64,000 nt of DNA from RBG-16-57-9 sp964529745 (GCA_964529745.1 CAZGZR010000001.1:1-64000), one strand, 5' to 3'. Positions 27,043 through 35,671 are shown, numbered from the stretch's first letter. A program made the numbers and translations. The notes: generated by a model from the sequence alone, not told the origin.

Positions 27043-27192
27043 TTATTCGTCCAGCGGGTCTAGTAGCCTGTATTTTTTATGTGGGTGCCTTTGTCTGAAC
27101 TCTTTGATGGCGTCGGTTTTTGAGGCGGCCTCTATGGCTACTATCATGTATTTTGTGTCCAGGCTGGACCAGTACTCGAACTCGTATCTCAA
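27043..27192 (-). CDS. small hypothetical protein, 49 residues
   Basis: A short gene read directly from the minus strand in the gap after the metalloprotease. It starts with TTG at 27192, preceded by a strong Shine-Dalgarno sequence AAGGAGGA (minus strand, 27208-27201) at 8 nt, with an in-frame stop further upstream. The product begins MRYEFEYWSSLDTKYM and ends KYRLLDPLDE; it is charged, with an amphipathic helix in the middle. Composition looks like real protein while the other frames do not. I do not recognise the family. It converges with the protease gene and is divergent from DUF362. The remaining non-coding bases of this gap hold the DUF362 promoter. Confidence 0.5.
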   Translation of the reverse strand: MRYEFEYWSSLDTKYMIVAIEAASKTDAIKEFRQRHPHKKYRLLDPLDE

Positions 27193-27344
27193 GGTGGGGT
27201 TCCTCCTTGGTTGTTATCCTGTGTATGGAGATGAGTTTTATGGTTGGGGACCGGCTCGGGAAAAGGGGTGCCTTCGATGGCTGGGATATATGCGTGAACG
27301 TGTGGGAAACATAATTATTGAATGGTCTTTCAGATGGTAATGTG

Positions 27345-28208
27345 ATGCACTTGGACACCGTTGCTTTCTTGAGGTGCCGTGGAGATTTCAGGGAGACTCT
27401 TGGGGAGGCCGTAGAACTCATCGGGGGGGTGGGGGATCTGGGGTCCCCGCTCATACTGAAGCCAAACATCTGCACGGGCAACGACCACACCGGCTGCGCC
27501 AACGTGAAGGTGGAGGCGGTAGAGGCCCTCGTGGACTGCGTCCTCAGGGAGGATCCGGGCATCGAGATCAGGATCGTGGAGTCCGACAGCATGTCCAAGT
27601 ACGCCGACAAGGCCTTCGAGAGGTACGGCTACACGGCCTTCGTGGACCGGCTACGCGGCCTGGGGGCGGACGTCTCCATCGTTAACCTGAGCAGGTCGCC
27701 GTTGACGGGGTTCAGGTTCGACGGGCGCTACTTCGAGGACCCGATGCTGCCCGCCCCGCTGGCGGACGCGGGGGGCTTCGCGTCGGTGGCCCTCGCCAAG
27801 ACCCACAGCCTCACCATGGTCACGGGCTGCCTCAAGAACATGTTCGGCCTCCTTCCCCGGAAGGACCAGTCTTTCTACCACCCGGATATACATGGGGTCA
27901 TACTGGACCTTAACACGTTGTTCAGGAGCGGCCTGTGTCTGATAGACGGCAGGACCGGCCTGGAGGGTGTCATAAGCGGCAGGCCCCGGAGCCTAGGATG
28001 CGTGATCCTGGGCCGGAACCCGGTGTCGGTGGACGCCACCATGGCGAGGGTCATGGGGTTCGACCCCGGGAGGATCAGGCACATCGTGGAAGCCGGGAGC
28101 CGCGGGCTCGGGAGCCTGCATCCTAGGGTCGTCGGCGACGACGTGGAGGCTTCCCGCGTGGAGTTCAGGGCTCCGTCTGGTTTGAGGGCCGACGCGGTTC
28201 TGGGGTGA
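27345..28208 (+). CDS. DUF362 domain protein
   Basis: A 287-residue protein of the DUF362 family. Characteristic pieces are LILKPNICTGN near the N terminus, VESDSMSKYADKAFERYGY, VALAKTHSLTMVTGCLKNMFGLLP in the centre, and LIDGRTGLEG followed by NPVSVDATMARVMGFDP. Family members are often fused to ferredoxin domains and linked to redox or metal-centre chemistry, but the biochemical role is unknown; this one has no ferredoxin domain. I use the ATG at 27345, 30 nt downstream of the box ATAATTAT (27311-27318), rather than the in-frame TTG at 27318 inside that box. Cytoplasmic. Confidence 0.85.
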   Translation: MHLDTVAFLRCRGDFRETLGEAVELIGGVGDLGSPLILKPNICTGNDHTGCANVKVEAVEALVDCVLREDPGIEIRIVESDSMSKYADKAFERYGYTAFVDRLRGLGADVSIVNLSRSPLTGFRFDGRYFEDPMLPAPLADAGGFASVALAKTHSLTMVTGCLKNMFGLLPRKDQSFYHPDIHGVILDLNTLFRSGLCLIDGRTGLEGVISGRPRSLGCVILGRNPVSVDATMARVMGFDPGRIRHIVEAGSRGLGSLHPRVVGDDVEASRVEFRAPSGLRADAVLG

Positions 28209-28294
28209 GGATGGGCTTTCAGGTTGGTATCTGTATCCGTGGTATGGAGCCGGGTTCCACCGTCTTTAAACGTGGGTCCGATTGACGCGGAGAC

Positions 28295-28432
28295 GTGGTT
28301 GAGAGAGATAGAGTGGTGATCGATGACCGGGATCACACTATACGCGGTTTCGGTGGCGTCGATGTCCGGCGGTTTATCCGTCAGGACGACAGGGTGAGGG
28401 GGTTCATCTACAGGGTCATAGAGGACCTGTAG
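28295..28432 (+). CDS. small hypothetical protein, 45 residues
   Basis: A 45-codon frame starting with GTG. A TATA-like CTTTAAAC (28264-28271) lies 28 nt upstream of the GTG, exactly the leaderless spacing of neighbouring genes. The product is highly charged (VVERDRVVIDDRDHTIRG at the N terminus, FIYRVIEDL at the C terminus) and ends 68 nt before the next gene's ATG. Not recognised. Support is the promoter spacing and protein-like composition only. Confidence 0.35.
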   Translation: MVERDRVVIDDRDHTIRGFGGVDVRRFIRQDDRVRGFIYRVIEDL

Positions 28433-28500
28433 TCGTGGTGCTGGCGTGTGGCTTGGTTCGGGGGGAAACCCTCTTTTACCCCGGTTCCTCTGGGTGTTTC

Positions 28501-28887
28501 ATGAGATCTTTCATCAAGGTGATGGGTCCGCCTCTCTTGGAGGCCGTGAGGGCGCTGGAGAAGATCGCTGTGGACATGCCGCAGGTCTGTGTGATGGATG
28601 AGGCTATCCTGCTTGATGTCCCCCGTGCCGTGGCGAGGGATATAGGTGAGCCTTTCGAGTATCCTGATTATGTCTCGGATTTCTTCACTCGTAGGACGGG
28701 TGTGAGCGTCAAGACCGAGAGGTGTCACAACATCATCAGCGAGTCGGGTGAGGAGCTGGGGGAGTACGACTTCTTCTTCGAGTGGTTCGAGGAGCCTAGC
28801 TTGGGGCAGCTCAACCAGTTGGTGGAGAAGGTTGACGCGGCTCTGGGGTCCCTGGGGTGTCTGTACTCCATAACGACCAGGAAGTAG
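28501..28887 (+). CDS. hypothetical protein, 128 residues
   Basis: A soluble acidic protein of unknown family, beginning MRSFIKVMGPPLLEAVRAL, with a Cys-containing segment and an aromatic acidic patch YDFFFEWFEEP before a C-terminal helix. The frame is open from a GTG at 28435, but the extra 22 residues look non-coding. A box CTCTTTTACC near 28468 sits at a reasonable distance from the ATG at 28501. It is followed at 28930 by a stem-loop and T tract that probably ends its transcript. No motif reveals a function. Confidence 0.6.
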   Translation: MRSFIKVMGPPLLEAVRALEKIAVDMPQVCVMDEAILLDVPRAVARDIGEPFEYPDYVSDFFTRRTGVSVKTERCHNIISESGEELGEYDFFFEWFEEPSLGQLNQLVEKVDAALGSLGCLYSITTRK

Positions 28888-28929
28888 TTTCTTACCTCTA
28901 GTCGCTGGGCGGGTGGAGTCTGCTTTTTC

Positions 28930-28963
28930 CTTATAATTGGTTACTTATTATAAGCGTTTTTTC
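28930..28963 (+). terminator. covarying stem-loop with T tract, copy 1
   Basis: Stem CTTATAAT/ATTATAAG (8 bp), loop TGGTTACTT, then CGTTTTTTC. A second copy at 43095 has the identical loop and tail, but two base pairs in the stem are changed on both sides. Position after a plus-strand gene and the T tract suggest a transcription terminator; other RNA roles are possible. Downstream sequence to about 29090 is strongly G+T-rich and includes a run of 11 G at 29061-29071. Confidence 0.55.
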
Positions 28964-29090
28964 GGGTGGGGGTTCAGCGTATGTGTGAGGCGTGGCTGTG
29001 CGGGTGTTTTTGGTTTAGGTGTTGTTGTTTTTCTTTGTGAAGGTGCGTCTTCCGTTGAACGGGGGGGGGGGCAGCTGTTTTTAGTTGGTT

Positions 29091-29918
29091 TCATTGTTTT
29101 TTGGTTGGTGGTTTCGTGTGTTTGGGCGGTGAAGGGGTCAGCTTGGCCGTTATGCCGTCGTAGGTCTTCATGGCCTTTATGCCTTCGTCGGTGATCTTGT
29201 ATGCGTATCGGGCGGCGGATATCTTTTCTCTTCTGAGGTAGCCCTTGGTGACCAGGTTGTTCACCATCTCCTTGCCGCGTTTCCAGGGCAGGACCACCCT
29301 GTGGATTATCCTGTTGAGTACCGTTTCGCCGTTGTAGGCGGCGACGAGGATGCCGTAGTAGTTGTCCATGGTGGACCGGTTCTTGACGCTGTAGAGCTCC
29401 CACGGCTTGCCTGTCGGCGCCTCTACCCGTACCCTGTGTATGGCTTCCGCGATCTCGTGTGCATACGCCTCGGTCAGCCTCCTGTCCTCGTCCGTGAAGC
29501 GGCCGGGTTGGCGGCACTCCAGGTTGATTGTGCCCAGGGTCTCGCCCCCGTGCATGAGGGGGACGCATAGCTCGGAGAGCATGGTGACGGCGTCGCGGCC
29601 GTCGCCGGGGAAGTAGTCGGGGTCCAGGCGTGTGTCGTTTACGAGCTGGGTCTCCCCGGTCTTGACGGTCCGCGTGTTTATGCTGGGCCAGTCCAGTTTG
29701 AGGTCGATTATCACCCGTTCGCCTATTGTGGTGACGGACTTGAGGGTGTCGCCCTCGATGACCGCCAGGGCGATCTTGTCTGTGGGTATGGTGGAGTGGA
29801 GCATGGTGGTGGCGAACATGGCCACGTCCTCCAGGATGGTGTACTGGGCAAGCGTGTAACGCATGAAGCTCAGCTTGGCCCCGATATCACCCTTCCCGCG
29901 TGATATCTCGTGGGACAT
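29091..29918 (-). CDS. GAF-domain regulator with C-terminal winged helix
   Basis: A 275-residue cytoplasmic regulator. Residues ~20-165 form a GAF-type sensor (pattern TVKTGETQLVNDTRLDPDY, followed by ELCVPLMHGGETLGTINLE). Residues ~185-250 resemble a winged helix of the PadR/ArnR-like type (MVNNLVTKGYLRREKISAARYAYKITDEG, with a wing and recognition-like helix). The tail is Pro/Lys-rich. It probably senses a small ligand or redox state and controls transcription. Its GAF domain resembles the C-terminal GAF of the regulator at 37778 (both have ETQ-V-DTRLDP), so they are of one family. The ATG at 29918 is just 8 nt from the divergent crotonase frame. Confidence 0.75.
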   Translation of the reverse strand: MSHEISRGKGDIGAKLSFMRYTLAQYTILEDVAMFATTMLHSTIPTDKIALAVIEGDTLKSVTTIGERVIIDLKLDWPSINTRTVKTGETQLVNDTRLDPDYFPGDGRDAVTMLSELCVPLMHGGETLGTINLECRQPGRFTDEDRRLTEAYAHEIAEAIHRVRVEAPTGKPWELYSVKNRSTMDNYYGILVAAYNGETVLNRIIHRVVLPWKRGKEMVNNLVTKGYLRREKISAARYAYKITDEGIKAMKTYDGITAKLTPSPPKHTKPPTKKQ

Positions 29919-30040
29919 TGTAGAAAATGGAAGCTGGTGGACATATAAAAGTCAATGTGTCGTTCGTCGCCACAAAACCGGAGCGTCACGTTCCTTTGCC
30001 CAGAACCATGAAATACGCAGATAGCCGTTATCTTAAACGG

Positions 30041-30829
30041 ATGGTTATGCCTTTCAAGGACCTGATAGTCGAGAGGGAGGGTAGGAGGCTCCTGGTCAAG
30101 ATAAACAGGCCGGAGGTGCTCAACGCGCTACGGGGGGAGACCTTCCTGGAGCTGGAGGAGGCGCTCAGGATGCTGGAGGACTCGGACGAGGCCGGGGCCA
30201 TGATAATCACCGGGGCGGGGGACAGGGCGTTCTCGGCGGGGGGAGACATCAAGGCCCTCGCCGGGATGGGGCCGGCCGACGCGGCCCAGTTCGCCGCCAT
30301 GACCCACAGGGTCCTGGATAGGCTGGAGCGGGTCCCCAAGCCCGTCATAGCGGCGGTGAACGGCTACGCCCTGGGGGCCGGGTGCGACCTCGTCGCCGCG
30401 TGCGACCTTGTGGTGGCGTCCGAGAGGGCCAGGTTCGGGGAGCCCATGGCGGGGCTGGGGATAACGACGCCCTTCGGCGGCTCCCAGAGGCTCCCCCGCA
30501 TAGTCGGCCCCAGGAGGGCGAAAGAACTGTTCCTCACGGGAGACGTCATCGACGCCGTGGAGGCTCACAGGATCGGCCTGGCTAACAGGGTCGTCGAGCA
30601 CGGAGAACTGCTGCAGGAGGCGGGGAGGCTGGCGGACAGGGTGCTTGAGCGGGCGCCCATAGCCGTGGGCTACTTCAAGCGGCTCATAAACCACAGCGTC
30701 TACGGGGGCCTGGGTGAGGGCGACGAGCTGGAGCAGGAGCTGTTCGCGCGGTGCTTCGAGACCGCGGACAAGGCCGAGGGGGTGGCCGCGTTCCTCGAGA
30801 AGAGGAAGCCGGTGTTCAAGGGCAGGTAA
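30041..30829 (+). CDS. enoyl-CoA hydratase/isomerase (crotonase) family protein
   Basis: A crotonase-fold enzyme of 262 residues. It has NRPEVLNAL at the N-terminal substrate region, the oxyanion-hole segment DRAFSAGGDIKAL (about residues 58-70), and NGYALGAGCDLVAACDLVVAS followed by RFGEPMAGLGITTPFGG with the acidic residue region used by hydratases. It likely acts on acyl-CoA in fatty-acid or aromatic/amino-acid degradation. The frame opens at 29927, but the first ~38 residues are unlike the family; I use the ATG at 30041 (30047 equally possible). A strong TATA box ACATATAAAAG at 29941 implies a leader of about 70 nt. No other beta-oxidation gene is adjacent. Confidence 0.85.
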   Translation: MVMPFKDLIVEREGRRLLVKINRPEVLNALRGETFLELEEALRMLEDSDEAGAMIITGAGDRAFSAGGDIKALAGMGPADAAQFAAMTHRVLDRLERVPKPVIAAVNGYALGAGCDLVAACDLVVASERARFGEPMAGLGITTPFGGSQRLPRIVGPRRAKELFLTGDVIDAVEAHRIGLANRVVEHGELLQEAGRLADRVLERAPIAVGYFKRLINHSVYGGLGEGDELEQELFARCFETADKAEGVAAFLEKRKPVFKGR

Positions 30830-30922
30830 TTTCATTACGTTGGTTAAACTCGACGGAGGACCCTGGCGTAAATATGCGTGACGCTCAAGGGTATCAACGG
30901 CGTTGCCTTGATGGTGAATGTT

Positions 30923-31441
30923 TCACTGGAGAATGGTTTGGAGTATTTGGAGGGTGTTTTCTTCCTCCGCTTTCTGCTTGACCTTTTCGGTATCGATTTG
31001 AGTGTACTCTAGTATCGACTTTACGTCATCCTTGTCCTTGGCAGTCTTAGCCGGGTCTATTGTTGCCCTTATCATCCTCAACTTGGCCAGTATAAGGGAC
31101 TCCGGCGTCTGTACGTAGGTTGGCTGGCCCAGCAGGGTGCAGGGCCTCTTCTCCAACCGCTCCCCTGTCAAGATTAAGTCCACCGTGTAGGGGGAAAGGG
31201 TGTCCTGGAGGGTGGCTATGTTGTACCCTGTTTCAAGCGCGTCTCTGAGCCTCTGCTCGTCTACCTGCAGCCGCGTCTCCCGTAGGGCGTGCACCAGTTT
31301 TCCTTGGCCGGCGCCGCGTAGAGAGACTATTATGTCTATGTCCATGGTGGTTCTGGGGGTCCCGTAATAGCTTGCGGCCAGCGCCCCCGTGAACATGTAG
31401 TCTTGCTGAGTCTGGTTGAGCCGCGTTATGAGGCGTCTCAC
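30923..31441 (-). CDS. nucleotidyltransferase-fold protein (DUF6036/AbiEii-like)
   Basis: A 172-residue protein with the nucleotidyltransferase pattern: FTGALAASYYGTPRTTMDIDIIV gives the G...D-x-D metal-binding pair, followed by a helical domain. Such proteins are frequently the toxin-like half of two-gene modules with a short upstream partner, which is exactly what precedes it here (31463-31630, 21 nt away). The annotated GTG start at 31441 might be preceded by a CTG directly after the partner's stop. A terminal coiled-coil-like Lys/Glu tail is present. Toxin function is inference; antibiotic-resistance-type nucleotidyltransferase is an alternative. Confidence 0.65.
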   Translation of the reverse strand: MRRLITRLNQTQQDYMFTGALAASYYGTPRTTMDIDIIVSLRGAGQGKLVHALRETRLQVDEQRLRDALETGYNIATLQDTLSPYTVDLILTGERLEKRPCTLLGQPTYVQTPESLILAKLRMIRATIDPAKTAKDKDDVKSILEYTQIDTEKVKQKAEEENTLQILQTILQ

Positions 31442-31462
31442 CAGGCCTTGGAATGTGTCCAG

Positions 31463-31630
31463 TTAGGTTCTCCTCTCCTGAATTCGTCTGCGCAGCTCGG
31501 CGGCTACCTCTTCCTCGGTCATGCCGGGGTTTTGCGCCCGTATCCCCTCGGCGCATATCGCCGTGACTGCCTCGGTCATCTCCATCGCGAGCCTGGTTTT
31601 TTCTTCTGGAGACAGCCGGAGCTTCTTCAA
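31463..31630 (-). CDS. short partner protein of the nucleotidyltransferase, 55 residues
   Basis: Read directly from the minus strand. The start is TTG at 31630, immediately after an in-frame TAG, with TTGAGG as ribosome-binding motif. The product reads KKLRLSPEEKTRLAMEM, then IRAQNPGMTEEEVAAELRRR: a helical protein of the type that commonly precedes DUF6036/AbiEii-like nucleotidyltransferases. It is possibly the antitoxin of the pair; the family similarity is from memory. The gene is too short for ordinary ORF cut-offs. Confidence 0.6.
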   Translation of the reverse strand: MKKLRLSPEEKTRLAMEMTEAVTAICAEGIRAQNPGMTEEEVAAELRRRIQERRT

Positions 31631-31754
31631 CTAGCCTCAAGTTGTTTCTGGTGTTCTTGTTGCTTTAAGTGTTGTTGAGCGTTTTTCGAGGTTCGACTTT
31701 TGATCCGGGTGTTATAGGCCGCTTTGGTGCTTGAAAGGGTTCAGGATCCCTTAG

Positions 31755-33149
31755 TCAATGCTCCGCTGAAAGATGGTTGGTGAACTCGTTGATGTCGGAG
31801 TACTCTGTGATGCGTTTAATCTCCTCGTAGATGGTTCTTGACTTCTCTTCGCTGTGGACGAAGCTGGAGCACTCCATGAACTTGTCTTCGACGTCTCTTT
31901 CCCGTAGCGGTTTCTCGGGGGTGCCCCTCGCGTCCTCGGCTAGGCGGGTGAACACTCTTCCGTCGGTTAGCTCCACCTCCACGACGCTCCTCATCTTTTC
32001 TGTCCCCATGCGGGCTATCTCGGGGTCGTTTATGGTCTTGACCCGGCGCATCGTCTCCCGTACCATTGGGCTGTTGACGAACTCGTCGGTGTACTCCCTG
32101 AGGCCGGCCCTGCCCTTGAGCAGGATGCTGGACAGCCCGAACTGGAGGCTGAACTTGGCCTCAAGCTCGTTCACGGGTGCCTGGTAGCGAAGAGGCTCCA
32201 GTATGTTGGGGCCGGCGCGGAGCCTGACCTCCTTGACGTTGTCTGGTGTCAGGTGGTGCTCCTCCACCATCTCCAAGAGGGCGTCCATGCTAGGCTGGCC
32301 CAGGGAGCCACACGGGTACATCTTCAGCGTGGCCCCGGGTTCTATGATGGAGTAGGGGTTGCCCAGCTTCCCCGTTATTCTGTCCCTGTCGTAGCCGCCT
32401 CCAAGCACCTGGAAGAAGCCCCACCGCCCGTCCAGGGCGTCGGTGTCCGCCGTGTACCCCATCCTCGCCAAGGCCGCGGCGGTGACGCCGTTCATGGCGG
32501 CCCTCCCCGCGTGGAGGGGCTTGGTCATGGTCCCGAAGTTGACCCTTATCCCCGACGCCAGGCTCGACGTTATGCCCAGGCCGTGCCTCATCTCCGTCTC
32601 GTCGAGTCCATTCAACGTGGCCGCCGCCGCGTAGGCGCCGAACGTGCCGACGGTGGCCGTTGTGTGGAAGCCTTCACGGTAGTGTCTGGGGTTGATGGCC
32701 TCCGCCATCTTGCACTCCACCTCGAACCCGGCGATGAATGCCTCGACGAGTGCCGAGCCGCTGCAGTGGACCTGCTCCCCCACGGCGAGGGCGGCGGCCA
32801 GCGCCGGGACGGTGGGGTGGGTCAGCAGGCCGTATATCCTGTCCGGGGAGGAGGCGAGCTGGGTGTCGTCGTAGTCGTCGGCGTGGCCGCTCGCGCCGTT
32901 CACGAGGGCGGCGAAGGAAGGCGCAGCCCTAGCGTCGAAGCCGATGAGGGTGGATGTGGATGGCCTCGTCTCCTCGAGGGCGTAAGTGGCAAGCTTCACG
33001 GCGCAATCCGTCCGTGAGCCCGCGAGCATCACCGCCAACCCGTCGGTGATGTGGGTGATGGCCTTGGCCTTCAAAGGTTCACTGATTTTCTTCTTCCTCA
33101 TCAGGAACCCCACTATCTCGGAGCTGCAGGTGTCGGTCATAGAATCCAT
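31755..33149 (-). CDS. MmgE/PrpD family protein
   Basis: A 464-residue member of the MmgE/PrpD family (2-methylcitrate dehydratase and relatives). Recognisable segments are DGLAVMLAGSRTDCAVKLA, NGASGHADDYDDTQLAS (the conserved H-D-D region near residue 95), FEVECKMAEAINPRHYREGFHTTATVGTFGAYAAAA and the later MYPCGSLGQPSMDALLEM. Family members dehydrate or isomerise polycarboxylates such as 2-methylcitrate or cis-aconitate. Without PrpC or PrpB nearby, the substrate here is open. Length matches the family. Monocistronic, cytoplasmic. Confidence 0.88.
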   Translation of the reverse strand: MDSMTDTCSSEIVGFLMRKKKISEPLKAKAITHITDGLAVMLAGSRTDCAVKLATYALEETRPSTSTLIGFDARAAPSFAALVNGASGHADDYDDTQLASSPDRIYGLLTHPTVPALAAALAVGEQVHCSGSALVEAFIAGFEVECKMAEAINPRHYREGFHTTATVGTFGAYAAAATLNGLDETEMRHGLGITSSLASGIRVNFGTMTKPLHAGRAAMNGVTAAALARMGYTADTDALDGRWGFFQVLGGGYDRDRITGKLGNPYSIIEPGATLKMYPCGSLGQPSMDALLEMVEEHHLTPDNVKEVRLRAGPNILEPLRYQAPVNELEAKFSLQFGLSSILLKGRAGLREYTDEFVNSPMVRETMRRVKTINDPEIARMGTEKMRSVVEVELTDGRVFTRLAEDARGTPEKPLRERDVEDKFMECSSFVHSEEKSRTIYEEIKRITEYSDINEFTNHLSAEH

Positions 33150-33214
33150 GTGTTAGTGTTGACCACGTTTTTAGAGTTTATCTATGCGTACACACCTGAG
33201 CGCTACGAAGGGGA

Positions 33215-33781
33215 TCATCGCTCATCCGATATGTACCTCTCGTAGAGCGATCTCATGCGTTGATGCGTGTATACTAATACCATCTCCACGTTACCGGAGG
33301 CGTCCGAAGACACCGTCTCGAAGCCGAGCCTGCCCCACATCTGTGTCAGGGGCCTCCCCTTTTCGTCCAGTTCCTCGGTCGTTTGCCTCGTCCTCCTGTA
33401 ACCCCGATGGTAAGAATGGAGTATCTCCAACGCGAATAGGGTGCTGCCCACCCTCTTCCCCTCGATGAGGGTGGCCGTGGTGTCGGAGAAGAACGTGTCC
33501 TCTTCCTCGTCGTCGTAGCCGTAGTCGAAGGCCACGGCTCTCCCGTCGAGGCTCACCAACAGGCATAGAAACCCCTTCTTCCCGGTTCTCGTGTCGAGTT
33601 CGTCGCGGCTGTACCGTAGCTCCTGCCTGAATTTCTCGTGGTCGATGGCCTGGATGGCCGTCTTCAGGTCTTCATCGAGTTCACGGTGGACCGAGATCAC
33701 GCAACATCCCTCAAGTACCCTGCTCAGCCTCTTCTCGGCCTCTCTCACCAGCTCGGGAAAAGGGGGAACCGTCTGCGTCAT
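33215..33781 (-). CDS. GNAT-like N-acetyltransferase
   Basis: A 188-residue protein with a pattern of the GNAT fold: a central GKKGFLCLLVSLDGRAVAFDYGY strand pair, an acetyl-CoA pyrophosphate-binding-like segment LIEGKRVGSTLFALEILHSYH (glycine-rich loop before a helix), and a final WGRLGFETVS typical of the C-terminal beta strand. The N terminus is an extra helix. Acceptor unknown. The gene lies 65 nt beyond the MmgE/PrpD start on the same strand and is divergent from the D-aminoacylase. Confidence is moderate because the signature motif A is not canonical. Confidence 0.6.
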   Translation of the reverse strand: MTQTVPPFPELVREAEKRLSRVLEGCCVISVHRELDEDLKTAIQAIDHEKFRQELRYSRDELDTRTGKKGFLCLLVSLDGRAVAFDYGYDDEEEDTFFSDTTATLIEGKRVGSTLFALEILHSYHRGYRRTRQTTEELDEKGRPLTQMWGRLGFETVSSDASGNVEMVLVYTHQRMRSLYERYISDER

Positions 33782-33946
33782 AGGGGAAACTAAGAAGAAA
33801 TATCATCAGACATAAAAAATGATTCTTTGCCGTCTAGCTCGATCACTACAGGGGTTTGAAGTGAGGAGGGTTCTATACGCCTACCTACGCCACCTAGGCA
33901 CAAGGGAATTAATACCGGATCAACAAGGTAAGCATGGGGTTTTGAT

Positions 33947-35671
33947 TTGCCTAGTTTCGATCTGCTTATCAAGAACGGCACGGTTATCGATGGCTCCGGG
34001 TCGGCGATGTCTAAGGGCGGTGTCGGTGTCTCCGGGGGCAGGATCGTGGAGACGGGTGACCTCGCGGGTGAGGACGGTGCCACGGTCCTCGACGCGACGG
34101 GTAGGTACGTCGCTCCGGGTTTCATCGACAACCACGCCCACTCGGACTGGACCATCCTAGTCCACCCCACAGGCGACAGCAAGGTGATGCAGGGCGTTAC
34201 CACCGAGCTGGGAGGGCTATGCGGCTACGCTGCGGCGCCCATCGACCGCGACGAGTGGTGGAAGCTGCTGTACGTCAGGATGACGGTGGGGTGGAGCATG
34301 CACTACTCGGCCGCCGCCTACAACTCGTGGCCCCTCCCCTACGGCAGGCAGATCGACGTCGATTGGTCGTCCCTAGGCGAGTACCTGGATAGGTTGGAGA
34401 AGACTGGGCTGGGGCTCAACTACGGGATGCTGTTCGGCCACGGGGCCGTCAGGTACTACGTCATGGGGCTGGAGGCCAGGAGGGCTGAGAGGCGTGAGCT
34501 GGACGACATGAAGGAGGTGGCCAGGCAGGCCATGGAGGACGGCGGCTTCGGCATGTCCGCGGGGCTGTCCGGGTGCCCGGGGTGCTGGGCCGACACCGGT
34601 GAGCTCGTGGAGCTGTGTAGGGTCGTGGCGGGCTACGGCGGCGTCTACATGCCTCACATGAGGAACTCGTACCTCAGGTCGTCGGTCGAGGAGACCATCG
34701 AGATCGCCGAGGGGTCGGGTGTGCGCACCTGCATGTCCCACACCCGCCTCAACCCCGAGACGAGGAGGCTGGTGGACGAGGCGAGGGCGAGGGGCGTCGA
34801 TATATCGTTTGACATGTACCCGTATCCGGGGTCCATCGCGGGGAACATAGTCTACATGCTCCCCCACTGGCTCAGCAGGCGCAGGGAGGAGGGCTTCGAG
34901 TGGATAGTGGAGCGGTTCAGGGACCCCGAGGTCCGCAGAAGGTTCGTCGAGGAGGATTACCCCGAGTGGCGCAGCATACAGGCCAGCGTGCCGGGTAAGC
35001 CACGGCATCAATGGGACGCGGAGGAGCTGGAGCCGTCGTGGTCCAAGATGCAGGTCCAGCAGGTGTGGACGGCCGACAACAAGAGGTACGTCGGCATGAC
35101 GTTCAGCGAGATCGCGGAGAGCAGGGGTGTGGACCCTTGGACGGCCTGGTTCGACATGATGGTGGAGGAGGGAGGCTACCTCAGGTGGCTCAACTTCAGG
35201 GGCACGTCCTACGAAGACATGTACAGTCCCATCTTCGCCGAGCAGCTGAAGGTGCCATACGTCTCCATCGAGTCCGACGCCCCCATCGAGTCGCCCCGAG
35301 GCGTCACGGCCACCTCGGCCGACCCCCGGGCCTACGGCACGTTCCCTCTGGTCCTAGGAGAGTACGTGAGGGAGAGGGGGCTCCTGTCGTGGGAGGACGC
35401 CGTCATGAAGATGACGAGTAACCCTGCAGCGACGATGGGCCTCACAGACAGGGGGCTCCTCAGGGAGGGTTACTGGGCCGACATAGTCATCTTCGACCCG
35501 GCGACGATCTCCCACAGAGCCAACTTCCGTAACTGCTTTGAGCTCTCACAGGGCATCAACCACGACGTGTACCCCGTCGGCATTGACTACACGATAGTCA
35601 ACGGCGTCATCGTCGTAGAGAAGGGGATGTTAACCGGAGAAAGGCCGGGGCATGTGTTAAGGCACAGATAA
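33947..35671 (+). CDS. N-acyl-D-amino-acid deacylase family amidohydrolase
   Basis: A 574-residue amidohydrolase of the D-aminoacylase group. Motifs are FDLLIKNGTVIDG at the start, PGFIDNHAHSD with the metal-binding HxH (residues ~58-64), VTTELGGLCGYAAAP, the active-site region MSHTRLNP near residue 265, ESDAPIESP near 445 (metal/catalytic Asp), and the C-terminal LREGYWADIVIFDP. It hydrolyses N-acyl-D-amino acids or related amides/lactams in catabolism. The TTG at 33947 gives the usual family N terminus. The family is often somewhat shorter (about 480-550), with an insertion here around residues 90-130. Cytoplasmic. Confidence 0.87.
   Translation: MPSFDLLIKNGTVIDGSGSAMSKGGVGVSGGRIVETGDLAGEDGATVLDATGRYVAPGFIDNHAHSDWTILVHPTGDSKVMQGVTTELGGLCGYAAAPIDRDEWWKLLYVRMTVGWSMHYSAAAYNSWPLPYGRQIDVDWSSLGEYLDRLEKTGLGLNYGMLFGHGAVRYYVMGLEARRAERRELDDMKEVARQAMEDGGFGMSAGLSGCPGCWADTGELVELCRVVAGYGGVYMPHMRNSYLRSSVEETIEIAEGSGVRTCMSHTRLNPETRRLVDEARARGVDISFDMYPYPGSIAGNIVYMLPHWLSRRREEGFEWIVERFRDPEVRRRFVEEDYPEWRSIQASVPGKPRHQWDAEELEPSWSKMQVQQVWTADNKRYVGMTFSEIAESRGVDPWTAWFDMMVEEGGYLRWLNFRGTSYEDMYSPIFAEQLKVPYVSIESDAPIESPRGVTATSADPRAYGTFPLVLGEYVRERGLLSWEDAVMKMTSNPAATMGLTDRGLLREGYWADIVIFDPATISHRANFRNCFELSQGINHDVYPVGIDYTIVNGVIVVEKGMLTGERPGHVLRHR

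Noticed and set aside
29061..29071. Run of 11 G as a possible phase-variable tract
   Set aside because: It lies outside any supported gene, so slippage would have no evident coding effect; assembly error is as likely.
28937..29194. 85-codon plus-strand frame after the stem-loop, with hydrophobic product
   Set aside because: Hydrophobicity comes from the G+T-rich DNA; it crosses a run of 11 G and overlaps the end of the GAF gene.
32253..33017. Plus-strand open frame of 254 codons opposite MmgE/PrpD
   Set aside because: GC-rich antisense shadow; no family motif, low-complexity Arg/Gly/Val product.
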